A stretch of DNA of 64,000 nt from Paenibacillus caseinilyticus (GCF_027533645.1 NZ_JAQAGY010000022.1:48955-112954), one strand, 5' to 3'; positions 6,415 to 14,816 are shown, numbered from the stretch's first letter. The notes: generated by a model from the sequence alone, not told the origin. Made by a program: numbers and translations.

Positions 6415-6862
6415 GCAAACCCTCGAGCTTGAAGAAGCATTAGCTGTTGTGGAAAAAATGGGTGTTGAAAAAAGCGATATTCTTTCTATACCGATGAAAC
6501 TATACGCACCCGATCCCAGACAGCTCACATTCAGATCGGAAGAACGGAATGCCCGCGCCTTTGAAGTCGGAATGGCTCTGGCCACAGCTTTCGGGGTGGT
6601 TGGGGCAAGCATTGGATTCGTATTCACATTAGGCCCCATACTTTGGGGATTGTTTTACGCCATTTTAGGGTTTGGTATCGGTTTTGGGGGAGTTGCAATC
6701 GTTAGTCATAAAAAGCAAAAAACAGCCCGCTCTCCCGGCAGACCCAAACCAGAAGTGGTTGTCATCATACAGTGCAGGCAAACGCAGTCTGAAGAAATCG
6801 AAAAGGTTCTGTGGGAGTACAGGGCTATTTCAGTTGGAGAAACAAAGACAAAGGAAAAATAA
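6392..6862 (+). CDS. Small membrane protein, partner of the preceding gene
   Basis: This 156-residue protein starts at an ATG with AGGAGGGG immediately upstream, overlapping the previous gene by 23 bases. The N-terminal 50 residues look like a soluble regulatory module with alternating beta and helix (LLVSTFEQTLELEEALAVVE). Two Gly-rich membrane helices follow (about residues 58-85 and 88-108), then a basic loop and a short C-terminal alpha/beta tail (PEVVVIIQCRQTQSEEIEKV). This resembles stress-type membrane proteins that flank a Gly-zipper hairpin with soluble ends, but I cannot name it. Confidence 0.65.
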   Translation: MLLVSTFEQTLELEEALAVVEKMGVEKSDILSIPMKLYAPDPRQLTFRSEERNARAFEVGMALATAFGVVGASIGFVFTLGPILWGLFYAILGFGIGFGGVAIVSHKKQKTARSPGRPKPEVVVIIQCRQTQSEEIEKVLWEYRAISVGETKTKEK

Positions 6863-6893
6863 GTCCCGACCAGAGTCTGTCGGGATTTATTTG
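6861..6893 (+). terminator. Rho-independent terminator
   Basis: The stem TCCCGAC/GTCGGGA, eight-base loop, is followed by TTTATTT. It directly follows the stop at 6862. Confidence 0.7.
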
Positions 6894-6911
6894 GTATGCC
6901 CGGCATGGGCG

Positions 6912-7385
6912 TCATCTTTGAAATGGATGTTCGGTTCTGTGGCTGAGAGTATCCTGTTGTTGGCTTGAATTTTTAATAAGGAGATAATCCAGGTATCTCA
7001 AATGAACGAGTATCATAGATGCTTGAAAAAGAATAGCTTTTTGAATGGTTTCCGAAGTCGTGGTGTAATATAGGTGCAACAAACGATCGAATTGTTCAGC
7101 TTTCTGCATAATCGCAAGTTGAATTCCTTCCAAATAGCTTGTAAATGTAGGCTCGGTGATAGAAGGAAGCACTAGCGGATCGCATGTCATTTGCTTGTAT
7201 ACATCTTTTAATACGTCAAAGTTTGTTCTGTTATCCTGAATGAGCACCCTTATGATCTCAGCCTGCCTGGGATCTTTTGTTAGAGCAAGCAGCCTTTCAT
7301 TATGCTTCTGGGATTCCATAACCGATTTCAAGTTTTCGATGATTTGTTCAGGAGTAATTCCCAACATTTTTCCGCACTGGGTCAT
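6912..7385 (-). CDS. Helical ferritin-like-pattern protein, paralogue 1 of 3
   Basis: This 157-residue, all-helical protein is preferred from the ATG at 7385, which has GGGGTG upstream; a GTG four codons earlier lacks spacing. It shares with its two upstream neighbours an N-terminal motif (QCGKMLGITPEQIIENLK), a central RxxxxDNRTNFDVLKDVYKQM block, and a Pro-rich turn with YLEGI. The D/N-xx-(h)-IY spacing recalls four-helix ferritin-like spore proteins of Bacillales, but metal-binding His/Glu residues are not evident. The gene overlaps the stop of the upstream paralogue by 38 bases, so the three form an operon. Confidence 0.6.
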   Translation of the reverse strand: MTQCGKMLGITPEQIIENLKSVMESQKHNERLLALTKDPRQAEIIRVLIQDNRTNFDVLKDVYKQMTCDPLVLPSITEPTFTSYLEGIQLAIMQKAEQFDRLLHLYYTTTSETIQKAILFQASMILVHLRYLDYLLIKNSSQQQDTLSHRTEHPFQR

Positions 7386-7851
7386 ATTGATTTTCACCCC
7401 GGTTTGGGAATAAATTTTTGGTAATCAAGTATTGCAGCAGCGATCCGTGCAGAAAGGGGGTAGACGCGAGAACAGCAATGATGCCTCTGATACTTGTAAA
7501 TTCAGCCGTATAGTAGATGTTTGGAGCTCCTAAATACATGGTTACAAATTTAGGGAGTATTTCCTCTTCGAGCGATCTTACTTTACTCAATCCTTCTAAG
7601 TAATTCTTAACATGGGGTGATTTTACATGTGGAATTTTCAGTTCGGTACAGGAGATGGCTTGATATAATTCGCCGATTCTTTTCATGTTCAGGGCATTTT
7701 CGGTTCTGAGCTTCTTCAGAAGATCCGCCTGTTCTTGATCGGGGGCCATGCCAACCAGTTGATCGTAATATCCGTTGATTTCAAGCAGCAGCCTTGCCTG
7801 CTCTTGCAACTGCTCTAAAGAAACGCCATAGATTGTTCCGCATTGATTCAC
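7348..7851 (-). CDS. Helical ferritin-like-pattern protein, paralogue 2 of 3
   Basis: This 167-residue protein starts at GTG with CAGGTGG seven bases upstream. It shares the family layout: QCGTIYGVSLEQLQEQARLL, then RTENALNMKRIGELYQAI, then HVKNYLEGL. The C-terminal part is more hydrophobic and ends in a basic tail (FPNRGENQYDPVRKN) that overlaps the start of paralogue 1. Sequence identity to its neighbours looks low but the helix spacing is conserved, suggesting old tandem duplication. Function unknown; a spore or envelope role is a guess from context. Confidence 0.6.
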   Translation of the reverse strand: MNQCGTIYGVSLEQLQEQARLLLEINGYYDQLVGMAPDQEQADLLKKLRTENALNMKRIGELYQAISCTELKIPHVKSPHVKNYLEGLSKVRSLEEEILPKFVTMYLGAPNIYYTAEFTSIRGIIAVLASTPFLHGSLLQYLITKNLFPNRGENQYDPVRKNVGNYS

Positions 7852-7866
7852 TTGAAAACCACCTGT

Positions 7867-8313
7867 TCATCCATGGAGTAATTCCTGTTTGCCGCTTAAG
7901 CGGGTTGCATAAATAAAACTTAAATTCGCGGCTTGGGTGTTTTTTTCTGCGGAAATTCTCAAAACCAAACTTAATAACTCGGGTACGACCGTAGATGTCA
8001 ATTGCACATATTGCCTAGAAAGATAGATGTTATAAAGTATGGCCGTTTCAATCCCGTCCATATATTTTGCAAAACTAGGTAGGGTGACTGGTAAAATGGT
8101 CGGCGGTTTTCCGGTTAATTTCATGTACAGGGAGGCCGTGTCCGAAAGGGCCTTCATGCTATCGGTATGCATTTGCCTCAGCCTTTTCTTTTCTGCTTCG
8201 GTAGGAGCCTCCATGAGTAACGTTTCATAGAGTTTTACCAACACGACGCTCTTTTGGATGATATCCTGCAGTTTCTCGCTTTGAATGCCAACTAATGGAC
8301 CGCTGTCATGCAC
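7867..8313 (-). CDS. Helical ferritin-like-pattern protein, paralogue 3 of 3
   Basis: The GTG at 8313 is chosen because GGGAGG lies about seven bases upstream; the frame is open to a TTG at 8334 that overlaps that site. The 148-residue product follows the same plan as its two downstream neighbours (GIQSEKLQDIIQKSVVLVKL, then MHTDSMKALSDTASLYMKLT, then YMDGIETAI). It ends 16 bases before the next gene's start. It is the first gene of the three-gene transcription unit. Confidence 0.6.
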   Translation of the reverse strand: MHDSGPLVGIQSEKLQDIIQKSVVLVKLYETLLMEAPTEAEKKRLRQMHTDSMKALSDTASLYMKLTGKPPTILPVTLPSFAKYMDGIETAILYNIYLSRQYVQLTSTVVPELLSLVLRISAEKNTQAANLSFIYATRLSGKQELLHG

Positions 8314-8499
8314 GTTAAAAGACCTCCCGCCCAAGTTGGTGTATTATATGAAGTCAGCTAACCATTGGATACTAACTGGCATTTTATTTATTCATCCGTA
8401 CACACGAATGGCGCATCCCTAAAGCGGCCTCTACACTGCATCGCCTCCGCTGCCGATGGTTAAATTAAACCAATCGAGCTAAAGGAAGGAAACCGAGTC

Positions 8500-11175
8500 A
8501 TGAAGATCTTCGAGATTTATGCCAAAGACTGGCGCAATATCGTCAAGGTGCCCACCGGCATCTTCCTGATGATCGCCCTGATGCTGCTGCCCTCCGTCTA
8601 CGACTGGGTGAATCTCGTGGCGGTATGGGATCCCTACGCCAACACCGCCGGCATCAAAGTCGCCGTGACGAGCCTGGACGAAGGAACCGCAGTGCAGGGC
8701 AAGACGCTGAATGTGGGCTCAGAGGTGATCAAGAGCCTCAAGGAAAACAAGAAGCTCGGCTGGACCTTCGTGGACGAGGAGGAAGCGGAGCGGGGCGTGG
8801 ATGAAGGAGATTATTACGCTTCCCTGCTCATTCCTCCGGACTTCTCCGCCAAGATGACCAGTATCCTCAGCGGACAGCCGCAGAAACCTGCCATTGTCTA
8901 TACGGTTAATGAAAAAATCAATGCCGTCGCCCCCAAAATCACCGGCAGCGGAGCCTCTTCCGTAACGGCACAGATCCGGGAGAACTTCATCTCTACCGCC
9001 AGCGAAGCCGTCCTGACCCAGCTTCGGGAGGCCGGTATCCAGCTGGAGGAGCAGCTGCCCAGCATCCGCCGGGTAGAGAACGGCGTACTGGCGCTCGAGG
9101 CGCAGCTGCCGGAGATCGCCGCTATGGGACAGAAAGTGCTGGCGCTCGAAGCCAGGCTGCCGGAGATCCATGCCAAGGCAGAACGGGTCGCCGGGCTCGA
9201 AGAGCGGATTCCGCAGCTCGAGGAGGCGGGCGCCGCCGTCTTGAAGGTGGAAGAGCACTGGCCTCAGATCTTGGCAGCGGGGGACGCCATCGTCCGGCTG
9301 CAGGGGAAGCTGCCCGAGCTGCAGAGGGCGGCCGGCCTGGTAACGGAGCTTGACCGGAACTTCTATAAAGTGGAGGATGCCTTGAAGATAGCCTCGGAGG
9401 ATGCCGGCAAAGCCGGAGCCGTAGTGGATGCGGCACTGGCTGCACTGCCGAAGCTGGGGGCTCTTGCCGCTGACGGAAGCGCCTTCGCTGCAGGGCTCTC
9501 CGGCTTCTTGGAGAAGCACCATGCGGCCCTCGCCGCGATCCCGCCCGTGGTGAAGCAGAATCTGCTGCTCCTGCAGCAAACGGCGGATGCCGTGACCCAG
9601 CTGACGGCGGCGCTCCAAGCGGCGGACCTCGATCCGCAGGCGGCCCTGGCCCTGCTCTCCTTCGTGGAGGACCGCCTTACCGCGGGCACCCAGGCCCTCG
9701 GCACGACCATCGACCTGCTGACGCGGCTGAATGGCAGCCTGCAGAGCCCCGTGCTGACGGACACCGTCACGCGGCTGAAGGATACCCAGGCTAAGATGAA
9801 CCGCCAGCTGGGGCTCACCCACGGTATCGCTTCGGCGCTACGGCAGGGGGAGCAGCCGGCCAAGGAGCTCGTGAAGTCCCTGAATGCCCTGTCCAAGGAC
9901 ATCAGCGCGGACCTCGGCCGGATCCTGGCCCGCTACGACAGCGAGATCGTCCCCGCGGCCGCCGAAGCGCTGACACGTCTCGAGCAGGCGGCGAAGAATG
10001 CCGCCGACGTGCTGCAGACGGCAGCCGGCCAGATGCCGAATATCGAGGCACTGCTCAAGGACGCCCAGGCCGGGATCGCCTTCGGCCAGGAGCAGCTCGC
10101 GGCGCTGTCCGGGGACCTTCCCCAGATCCGGGCTGGCGTCAGCGAAGCCGCAGCCGCCATCGGGGACAACATGACGCGGTTCACGGATGCCTTGAACCGG
10201 TCGGTGCCTTTCATCCAGAATGATCTGCCCAAGGTCGGACAGCGGGTACACGAAGCGGCGGATTATGTGCGGGACGACCTGCCGAAGACCGAGGAGGAGA
10301 TTCGGCGGATGTCCGCTCTCATCCGCGAGAAGCTCCCGCTGGTGGAGTCCGGTGTGCATCAGGCGGCAGATCTCGTCCGCACGGAGCTTCCCGCGCTCGA
10401 CAGCGCCGTACGCAAGGCGGCGGATAAGATCCGGGAGGTGAAGGGACGCAGCGGCGATATCGACGAGCTCGCCCGTCTGCTGCGGGGCGATATCCGGCAG
10501 GAGAGCGATTTTCTTGCGAGCCCCGTGCTCATTGAGGAGAACCGCAAATACCCCATCCCGAATTACGGGTCCGCGATGTCCCCCTTCTATGCCGTACTGT
10601 CGCTCTGGGTCGGCGCCACGCTGCTCATCTCGCTGCTGCGGATCGATGTCGATGCTTCCTACGGCCTCTACAAGGGCTACGAGCTGTACCTTGGGCGGCT
10701 GCTGACCTTCCTGACGATCGGAGCCATGCAAGCGGTCTGTCTGACAGTCGGCGATCTGCTGCTGCTCGAAGCCTACGTGGTGGATAAGACTTGGTTCGTC
10801 CTCTTCGCCGTCCTGATCAGCGCCGTCTTCGTCACGATCACGTACACGCTGGTGTCGGTCTTCGGCAACACCGGCAAGGGCATCGCGATCATCTTCATGG
10901 TGCTCCAGTTCACGAGCTCCGGCGGCACGTTCCCGATCAGCACCGCGTCGCCGTTCTTCCAGAGCGTGAATCCCTACGTCCCCTTCACGTACGCCATCTC
11001 CCTGCTGAGGGAAACGGTCGGCGGCATGCTGCCGAAGACGGTCGTCCGGGATACGCTCGGCCTGCTCGCTTTCATCCCGGTCAGCTATGCGCTGGCGCTC
11101 GGGCTGAAGAAGCCGCTCGGTCCCTATACCCGGCGGGCGGCGGAGAAAGCGAAGGAAACCAAAGTCATTTCCTGA
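8500..11175 (+). CDS. YhgE/Pip-family membrane protein with long coiled-coil ectodomain
   Basis: This 891-residue protein has the YhgE/Pip plan: one N-terminal membrane helix (about 18-38), an extracellular region beginning with the conserved IKVAVTSLDEG-type domain, a very long helical region, and five to six C-terminal helices (from about 695) resembling ABC-2-type permeases, with the FTSSGGTFPIS motif. The helical region has two repeat zones. Residues about 190-290 hold 20-23-residue units of the form LEARLPEI, and 550-650 hold units of the form AADLVRTELP. Homologues include phage infection protein, ESX/type VII secretion-associated proteins and exporters. AAGGAAGG precedes the ATG. A decayed copy of its first repeat zone lies at 1254-1437. 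Confidence 0.85.
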   Translation: MKIFEIYAKDWRNIVKVPTGIFLMIALMLLPSVYDWVNLVAVWDPYANTAGIKVAVTSLDEGTAVQGKTLNVGSEVIKSLKENKKLGWTFVDEEEAERGVDEGDYYASLLIPPDFSAKMTSILSGQPQKPAIVYTVNEKINAVAPKITGSGASSVTAQIRENFISTASEAVLTQLREAGIQLEEQLPSIRRVENGVLALEAQLPEIAAMGQKVLALEARLPEIHAKAERVAGLEERIPQLEEAGAAVLKVEEHWPQILAAGDAIVRLQGKLPELQRAAGLVTELDRNFYKVEDALKIASEDAGKAGAVVDAALAALPKLGALAADGSAFAAGLSGFLEKHHAALAAIPPVVKQNLLLLQQTADAVTQLTAALQAADLDPQAALALLSFVEDRLTAGTQALGTTIDLLTRLNGSLQSPVLTDTVTRLKDTQAKMNRQLGLTHGIASALRQGEQPAKELVKSLNALSKDISADLGRILARYDSEIVPAAAEALTRLEQAAKNAADVLQTAAGQMPNIEALLKDAQAGIAFGQEQLAALSGDLPQIRAGVSEAAAAIGDNMTRFTDALNRSVPFIQNDLPKVGQRVHEAADYVRDDLPKTEEEIRRMSALIREKLPLVESGVHQAADLVRTELPALDSAVRKAADKIREVKGRSGDIDELARLLRGDIRQESDFLASPVLIEENRKYPIPNYGSAMSPFYAVLSLWVGATLLISLLRIDVDASYGLYKGYELYLGRLLTFLTIGAMQAVCLTVGDLLLLEAYVVDKTWFVLFAVLISAVFVTITYTLVSVFGNTGKGIAIIFMVLQFTSSGGTFPISTASPFFQSVNPYVPFTYAISLLRETVGGMLPKTVVRDTLGLLAFIPVSYALALGLKKPLGPYTRRAAEKAKETKVIS

Positions 11176-11262
11176 CGCGGACCAGGACAAACAAACAGAC
11201 CGAATGCCCCGGGGACACATACACTGGTATGGAGTTCCCAAAGAGAAACGGGGTGAAACCAA

Positions 11263-11511
11263 ATGTCTTGTCCGAAGTGTCCTACCCGCCGGGTCGTCGA
11301 TCCTCCGCGCACGGTATACCGCGACTTCTACCATCCCCAAATTGTGGAAGTGATCCACAACGTGGAGATCGTCAACCGGCATCACTGCGTTCCGGTTCCA
11401 TGTCACATCGTAACGTATACGGTCCGCGACGAATTCTGCCCTTCCCCGGTTATCCCGGGTGTCGAGGCAACGGTCAGCCAGGTTCCGAAGAAAAAGGCGA
11501 AGCGCAAATAA
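11263..11511 (+). CDS. CotD-like spore coat protein
   Basis: This 82-residue protein begins with a CPKCPTRRVVDPP segment and carries a His/Cys/Val-rich core (YRDFYHPQIVEVIHNVEIV, NRHHCVPVPCHIVTYTV) reminiscent of the CotD inner-coat family. It ends with a very basic KKKAKRK tail. Size and composition fit a cross-linked coat component. It has a good ribosome site (GAAACGGGGTGAAACCAA). It stands alone between the YhgE-like gene and the cobalamin riboswitch. Confidence 0.65.
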   Translation: MSCPKCPTRRVVDPPRTVYRDFYHPQIVEVIHNVEIVNRHHCVPVPCHIVTYTVRDEFCPSPVIPGVEATVSQVPKKKAKRK

Positions 11512-11535
11512 GCGCCCCGCCCGGGTATGCCGAAG

Positions 11536-11560
11536 AGGCCAGCGGATGATCCGCTGGCCT
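11536..11560 (+). terminator. Hairpin after the CotD-like gene
   Basis: AGGCCAGCGGAT/ATCCGCTGGCCT forms a 12-bp perfect stem around a single base. There is no T-run, so termination by it is possible but unproven. Confidence 0.45.
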
Positions 11561-11729
11561 GTCCGCGCGTCATAAGAGCGGAGTGGGGGACGAGGGCCAT
11601 CTCCCCATACTCCCTTCTCGGGTAATGCAGCGAAAAAACGGCCCTTCTTTTCGTGACACAAATTAACTAAAAAGTAGCACATATGTTGGACAAAGTCATT
11701 ACTTTATGTTACGTTGAGGAGGAAAAGAT

Positions 11730-11935
11730 TAGGTGCCCTGGCATAGTGCCGGGGGTAACAGGGAATCGGGTGAAAGTCCCGAGCGGTCCCGCCACTGTAT
11801 TCGGGGAGTCCCCGCCCACCCATGTCACTTGATGGCACAGAACATCAGGGAAGACGGGCGCAAGACGAAGAACCGAGAGCCAGGAGACCTACCTAATCCA
11901 TGCACCCAGACGCCTTCGCGGAAAGGTGAGGTGTA
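11730..11935 (+). ncRNA. Cobalamin (B12) riboswitch
   Basis: This leader has the expected order of elements: GGTGCC...CATAGTGCCGGGGGTAACAG, GGGAATCGGGTGAAAGTCCC, the box GCGGTCCCGCCACTGTA, then GAGCCAGGAGACCT near the end. It lies upstream of cobalt-transport genes, a classic B12-repressed target. In Bacillales such riboswitches act mainly by transcription termination, and an intrinsic terminator follows at 11989-12013. Confidence 0.93.
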
Positions 11936-11950
11936 CGAGCCATGATGCGG

Positions 11951-12013
11951 CAATAGAGCACGTTGCCGTCTATTGCGACGTACCCGTGACCAATCCCCTG
12001 GGATTGGTTTTTT
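11951..12013 (+). terminator. Riboswitch expression platform: hairpin and terminator
   Basis: CAATAGA/TCTATTG (11951-11974) precedes a terminator ACCAATCC/GGATTGGT (11989-12008) followed by TTTTTT. It should form when B12 is bound, stopping transcription before cbiM. Confidence 0.8.
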
Positions 12014-12048
12014 GTGTTTATGCCATCATCATCACGGGAGGAATGCAA

Positions 12049-12825
12049 GTGATCAGCCAAAGTTCCAAAGGGGTCCACACCCTGCTTCTTATCCTCGGAC
12101 TCACCGTCTATCTGCTGCTCGGATCGCCGGAATCCGTCTATGCTATGCACATTATGGAGGGCTTCCTGCCGCTCGGCTGGGCCTTGTTCTGGTGGGCGGC
12201 GTTCCTGCCGTTCTTCGTGCTGGGCCTGCGGGCGATCACCCGGATCACGCGGGAAGCGCCCGAGCTCAAGCTCCTGCTCGGCCTCGCCGGCGCCTTCACC
12301 TTCGTGCTGTCGGCCCTCAAGATCCCGTCGGTGACGGGCAGCTCTTCCCACCCTACCGGCACCGGGCTCGGGGCCGTCATGTTCGGGCCGCTCCCCATGA
12401 GCGTACTTGGTTCCATCGTGCTGTTCTTCCAGGCGCTGCTGCTGGCCCATGGCGGTCTGACCACGCTCGGCGCGAATGCCTTCTCCATGGCGGTAGCCGG
12501 CCCGATGGTCGGGTATGCGGTGTACCGCTCCCTGTCGAACCTCTCCGGCAGACCGAAGCTGTCCATTTTTGCCGCAGCAGCAGCCGCTGACCTGACCACC
12601 TACATCGTCACGTCCGTACAGCTGGCCCTGGCGTTCCCTGCCGAAAGCGGCGGCTTCCTCGGCTCGCTGGTCAAATTCGGAAGCATCTTCGCGGTCACGC
12701 AGGTGCCGCTCGCCATTACCGAAGGGCTGCTGACGGTCCTGATCTGGAACTGGCTGCAGGCTTACAGTCCAGGCGAGCTGTCCGTGCTGCAGCGCCGAAT
12801 GAAAGGAGTCCGCACTCATGACTAA
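12049..12825 (+). CDS. cbiM: Cobalt ECF transporter substrate-capture protein CbiM
   Basis: This 258-residue membrane protein is read from the GTG at 12049, which has GGGAGG seven bases upstream; the longer open frame would run through the riboswitch terminator. A signal-like first helix is followed by the family motif MHIMEGFLPLGWALFW (mature N-terminus, His involved in metal capture), then SSSHPTGTGLG and QALLLAHGGLTTLGAN. CbiM forms the cobalt/nickel-specific core with CbiN, energised by CbiQ and CbiO. It is the first gene of cbiMNQO; its stop overlaps the next start. Confidence 0.93.
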   Translation: MISQSSKGVHTLLLILGLTVYLLLGSPESVYAMHIMEGFLPLGWALFWWAAFLPFFVLGLRAITRITREAPELKLLLGLAGAFTFVLSALKIPSVTGSSSHPTGTGLGAVMFGPLPMSVLGSIVLFFQALLLAHGGLTTLGANAFSMAVAGPMVGYAVYRSLSNLSGRPKLSIFAAAAAADLTTYIVTSVQLALAFPAESGGFLGSLVKFGSIFAVTQVPLAITEGLLTVLIWNWLQAYSPGELSVLQRRMKGVRTHD

Positions 12826-13114
12826 TACCGCCAAAAGCCTGCTGCTGCTCACCGCCGTCGTCCTGCTGGCAGCAGCGCCCCTGCTCTTCGTCCAGGGAGA
12901 GTTCGGAGGCGCCGACGGGGCGGCCGAGGAAATGATCGGCACGCTCGCCCCTTCCTATAAGCCTTGGTTCACGCCGCTGATGGAGCCTCCGGCCGAAACC
13001 GAGAGTATGCTCTTTGCCCTTCAGGCCGCCGCCGGCGCCGGTTTCATCGGCTATGTCATCGGCTATTTCAAAGGCAGATCAGCCAAATCGAAGGGAACGA
13101 ACGACGCGTCATGA
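12818..13114 (+). CDS. cbiN: Cobalt transporter accessory protein CbiN
   Basis: This 98-residue protein has two membrane helices, one near residues 7-26 and one near 66-84, joined by an extracytoplasmic loop (FVQGEFGGADGAAEEMI, then PWFTPLMEPPAETES) as in CbiN. CbiN works with CbiM to load cobalt. It overlaps cbiM by eight bases and cbiQ by four (ATGA), so translation is coupled. Confidence 0.92.
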   Translation: MTNTAKSLLLLTAVVLLAAAPLLFVQGEFGGADGAAEEMIGTLAPSYKPWFTPLMEPPAETESMLFALQAAAGAGFIGYVIGYFKGRSAKSKGTNDAS

Positions 13115-13911
13115 TCCGGCAGATCGATACGATATCGTACACCAACCGGATGCAGGACGTCTCTCCGCTGTGGAAATGCGGGTTGGCTGCCGGCCTGCTG
13201 CTCTTCTCCTACGAGGCCCATGCGCCCGTCCAGCTGCTCATCATCCTCTGGATGGTACACTGGACGGTACGCCATGCCCGGGTTCCGCTCTTCTTCTACC
13301 TTACGCTGCTCGGCAGCGCCTGTCTGTTCTATGCCGCAAGCCTGCCTGCGCTGGTCATCGAGTTCGCTCCCGCCGGATCCCCGGGTACCGGGGCCCGCTG
13401 GACGCTCGCCGCGCTGCCTTCGTGGACCGTTTATTTCACCGAATCGGGCCTGCAGACAGCGGGCTCTTTGTTCCTGCGGATGCTCTCCGGCCTCTGCTGT
13501 ATGTTCTTCCTGATGCTGACGACGCCGTTCCCGAAGCTGCTGCTCGTGCTGAGAACGCTCCGGGTGCCGTCTTTGGTACTGGAGCTTATGCAGATCATGT
13601 ACCGCTTCCTCTTCCTCCTCACGGATACCGCGCAGCAGCTGTACACTGCCCAGCAGGCCAGGGGCGGACAATACGGCTTCCGGCGACGGCTGCAGGACAC
13701 GGCTGTGCTCGTGTTCCGCCTGTTCGGCCGGACGATGGAACGCTATAGAGGACTATCGCACGGCCTGGCCTCGCGGGGATACACGGGCGAGATTCTGCCG
13801 GCCCCTGTCCGGGGCACCCCGCTGCCGGCCCGCTACCGGCGTGAAGCCGTTCTCGGCGCGGTGCTGCTCTGCACGGCGGAAGCCCTGCTCCGCTGGGGGG
13901 GACTCCTATGA
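13111..13911 (+). CDS. cbiQ: Cobalt ECF transporter T component CbiQ
   Basis: This 266-residue membrane protein is read from the ATG at 13111 inside an ATGA overlap with cbiN; the longer frame would overlap cbiN deeply. It has the EcfT layout with an N-terminal MIRQIDTISYTNRMQDVSP segment, four to six helices, and the cytoplasmic coupling motifs containing A-R-G (QQARGGQYGFRRR, about residues 178-190, and GLASRGYTGE, about 215-224) that dock onto the ATPase. It overlaps cbiO by four bases. Confidence 0.92.
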   Translation: MIRQIDTISYTNRMQDVSPLWKCGLAAGLLLFSYEAHAPVQLLIILWMVHWTVRHARVPLFFYLTLLGSACLFYAASLPALVIEFAPAGSPGTGARWTLAALPSWTVYFTESGLQTAGSLFLRMLSGLCCMFFLMLTTPFPKLLLVLRTLRVPSLVLELMQIMYRFLFLLTDTAQQLYTAQQARGGQYGFRRRLQDTAVLVFRLFGRTMERYRGLSHGLASRGYTGEILPAPVRGTPLPARYRREAVLGAVLLCTAEALLRWGGLL

Positions 13912-14774
13912 GGACCAGCACAGACCACCCGGCTCAGACGCAGGCTCCCCTGCTGGAAGCGGACGGCGTCAGCTTCCGCTACCCGGGTACAAGAACAGAG
14001 GCCCTTTGCGGCCTCTCGCTTGCGATTCATACCGGGCTGAGAACGGCGATCTGCGGCCACAACGGATGCGGCAAGTCCACCTTCTTCCTCCAAGCCATCG
14101 GGATCCATCGGCCGGAGGCCGGCAGGCTGCTCCGGAGAGGCCAGCCGGTCTCTTATCACGCCAAAGACCTGCGTGCCTGGCGGCAGCAGGTCGGGCTGGT
14201 CTTCCAGGATCCGGAGCACCAGCTCATCTTGAATACGCCTTACGAGGATATCACCTACGGGCTGCGGAATATCGGAGTCGCCGAGGAGGAGATCCGGCGC
14301 CGCACCGGCCGCATGCTGGAGTCGATGGGGCTTGCCCCGCTGGCCGATACGCCGATCCACCAGCTCAGCCTCGGCCAGAAGAAGCGGACCGCCCTGGCTG
14401 GCGTGCTCGCACTGGAGCCCGAGCTGCTGCTGCTTGACGAGCCTACGGCCTACCTGGATCCGGCTTCGGAGCGCGGGCTCCTGGATGAGCTGGACCGGGT
14501 GCACCGGGACGGCGTGACGGTCGTCATGGCTACGCACGATACGAATCTGGCGTATGCCTGGGCCGACCGGGTCCTCGTCATGGACGGGGGACGCTCCTTG
14601 ATCGAAGGCACGCCGCACGAGGTGTTCGCCCGCAAGGATGAGCTGCGTGCGATCGGTATCGAGCCGCCCCTGCTCCTAGGGCTGTGGGAGGCGCTCCCGG
14701 CGTCCGTCCGGGACAGCCGGACGCCTCCCCGCACGGCAGCCGAGCTGCAGCGGATCCTGTCCGCCCTGTCGTAA
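13908..14774 (+). CDS. cbiO: Cobalt ECF transporter ATPase CbiO
   Basis: This 288-residue ABC ATPase has a Walker A GHNGCGKST (about residues 49-57), a Q-loop VFQDPEHQL, the signature LSLGQKKRTALAG, and Walker B LLLLDEPTAYLD followed by the switch His in ATHD. It drives cobalt uptake for B12 synthesis. It is the last gene of the riboswitch-controlled operon. A strong bidirectional terminator follows at 14817-14864. Confidence 0.94.
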   Translation: MRTSTDHPAQTQAPLLEADGVSFRYPGTRTEALCGLSLAIHTGLRTAICGHNGCGKSTFFLQAIGIHRPEAGRLLRRGQPVSYHAKDLRAWRQQVGLVFQDPEHQLILNTPYEDITYGLRNIGVAEEEIRRRTGRMLESMGLAPLADTPIHQLSLGQKKRTALAGVLALEPELLLLDEPTAYLDPASERGLLDELDRVHRDGVTVVMATHDTNLAYAWADRVLVMDGGRSLIEGTPHEVFARKDELRAIGIEPPLLLGLWEALPASVRDSRTPPRTAAELQRILSALS

Positions 14775-14816
14775 GCTGGCCCCCTCTTCACTTCAGACAC
14801 TTGCCCCTTCTGTCGT

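Noticed and set aside
7348..8313. Possible real ferritin or CotJC function for the helical trio
   Set aside because: The helix spacing fits, but the carboxylate and His metal ligands needed are not visible, so only the fold pattern is reported.
8719..9822. Long minus-strand frame opposite the YhgE-like gene
   Set aside because: It is the shadow of a GC-rich plus-strand coding region; composition is Arg/Gly/Gln-rich without protein-like pattern or ribosome site.
9838..11682. A 614-codon minus-strand frame
   Set aside because: Opposite the YhgE-like and CotD-like genes; Arg/Asp/Gln-rich shadow typical of high-GC DNA, no motif.
11684..11710. Promoter for the cobalamin riboswitch (TTGGAC and TATGTT)
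   Set aside because: The spacing is only 13 bases, too short for sigma-A, so no promoter was called.
11926..12048. Longer CbiM start upstream of 12049
   Set aside because: It would translate through the riboswitch terminator hairpin; GTG at 12049 has GGGAGG at proper spacing and fits CbiM length.
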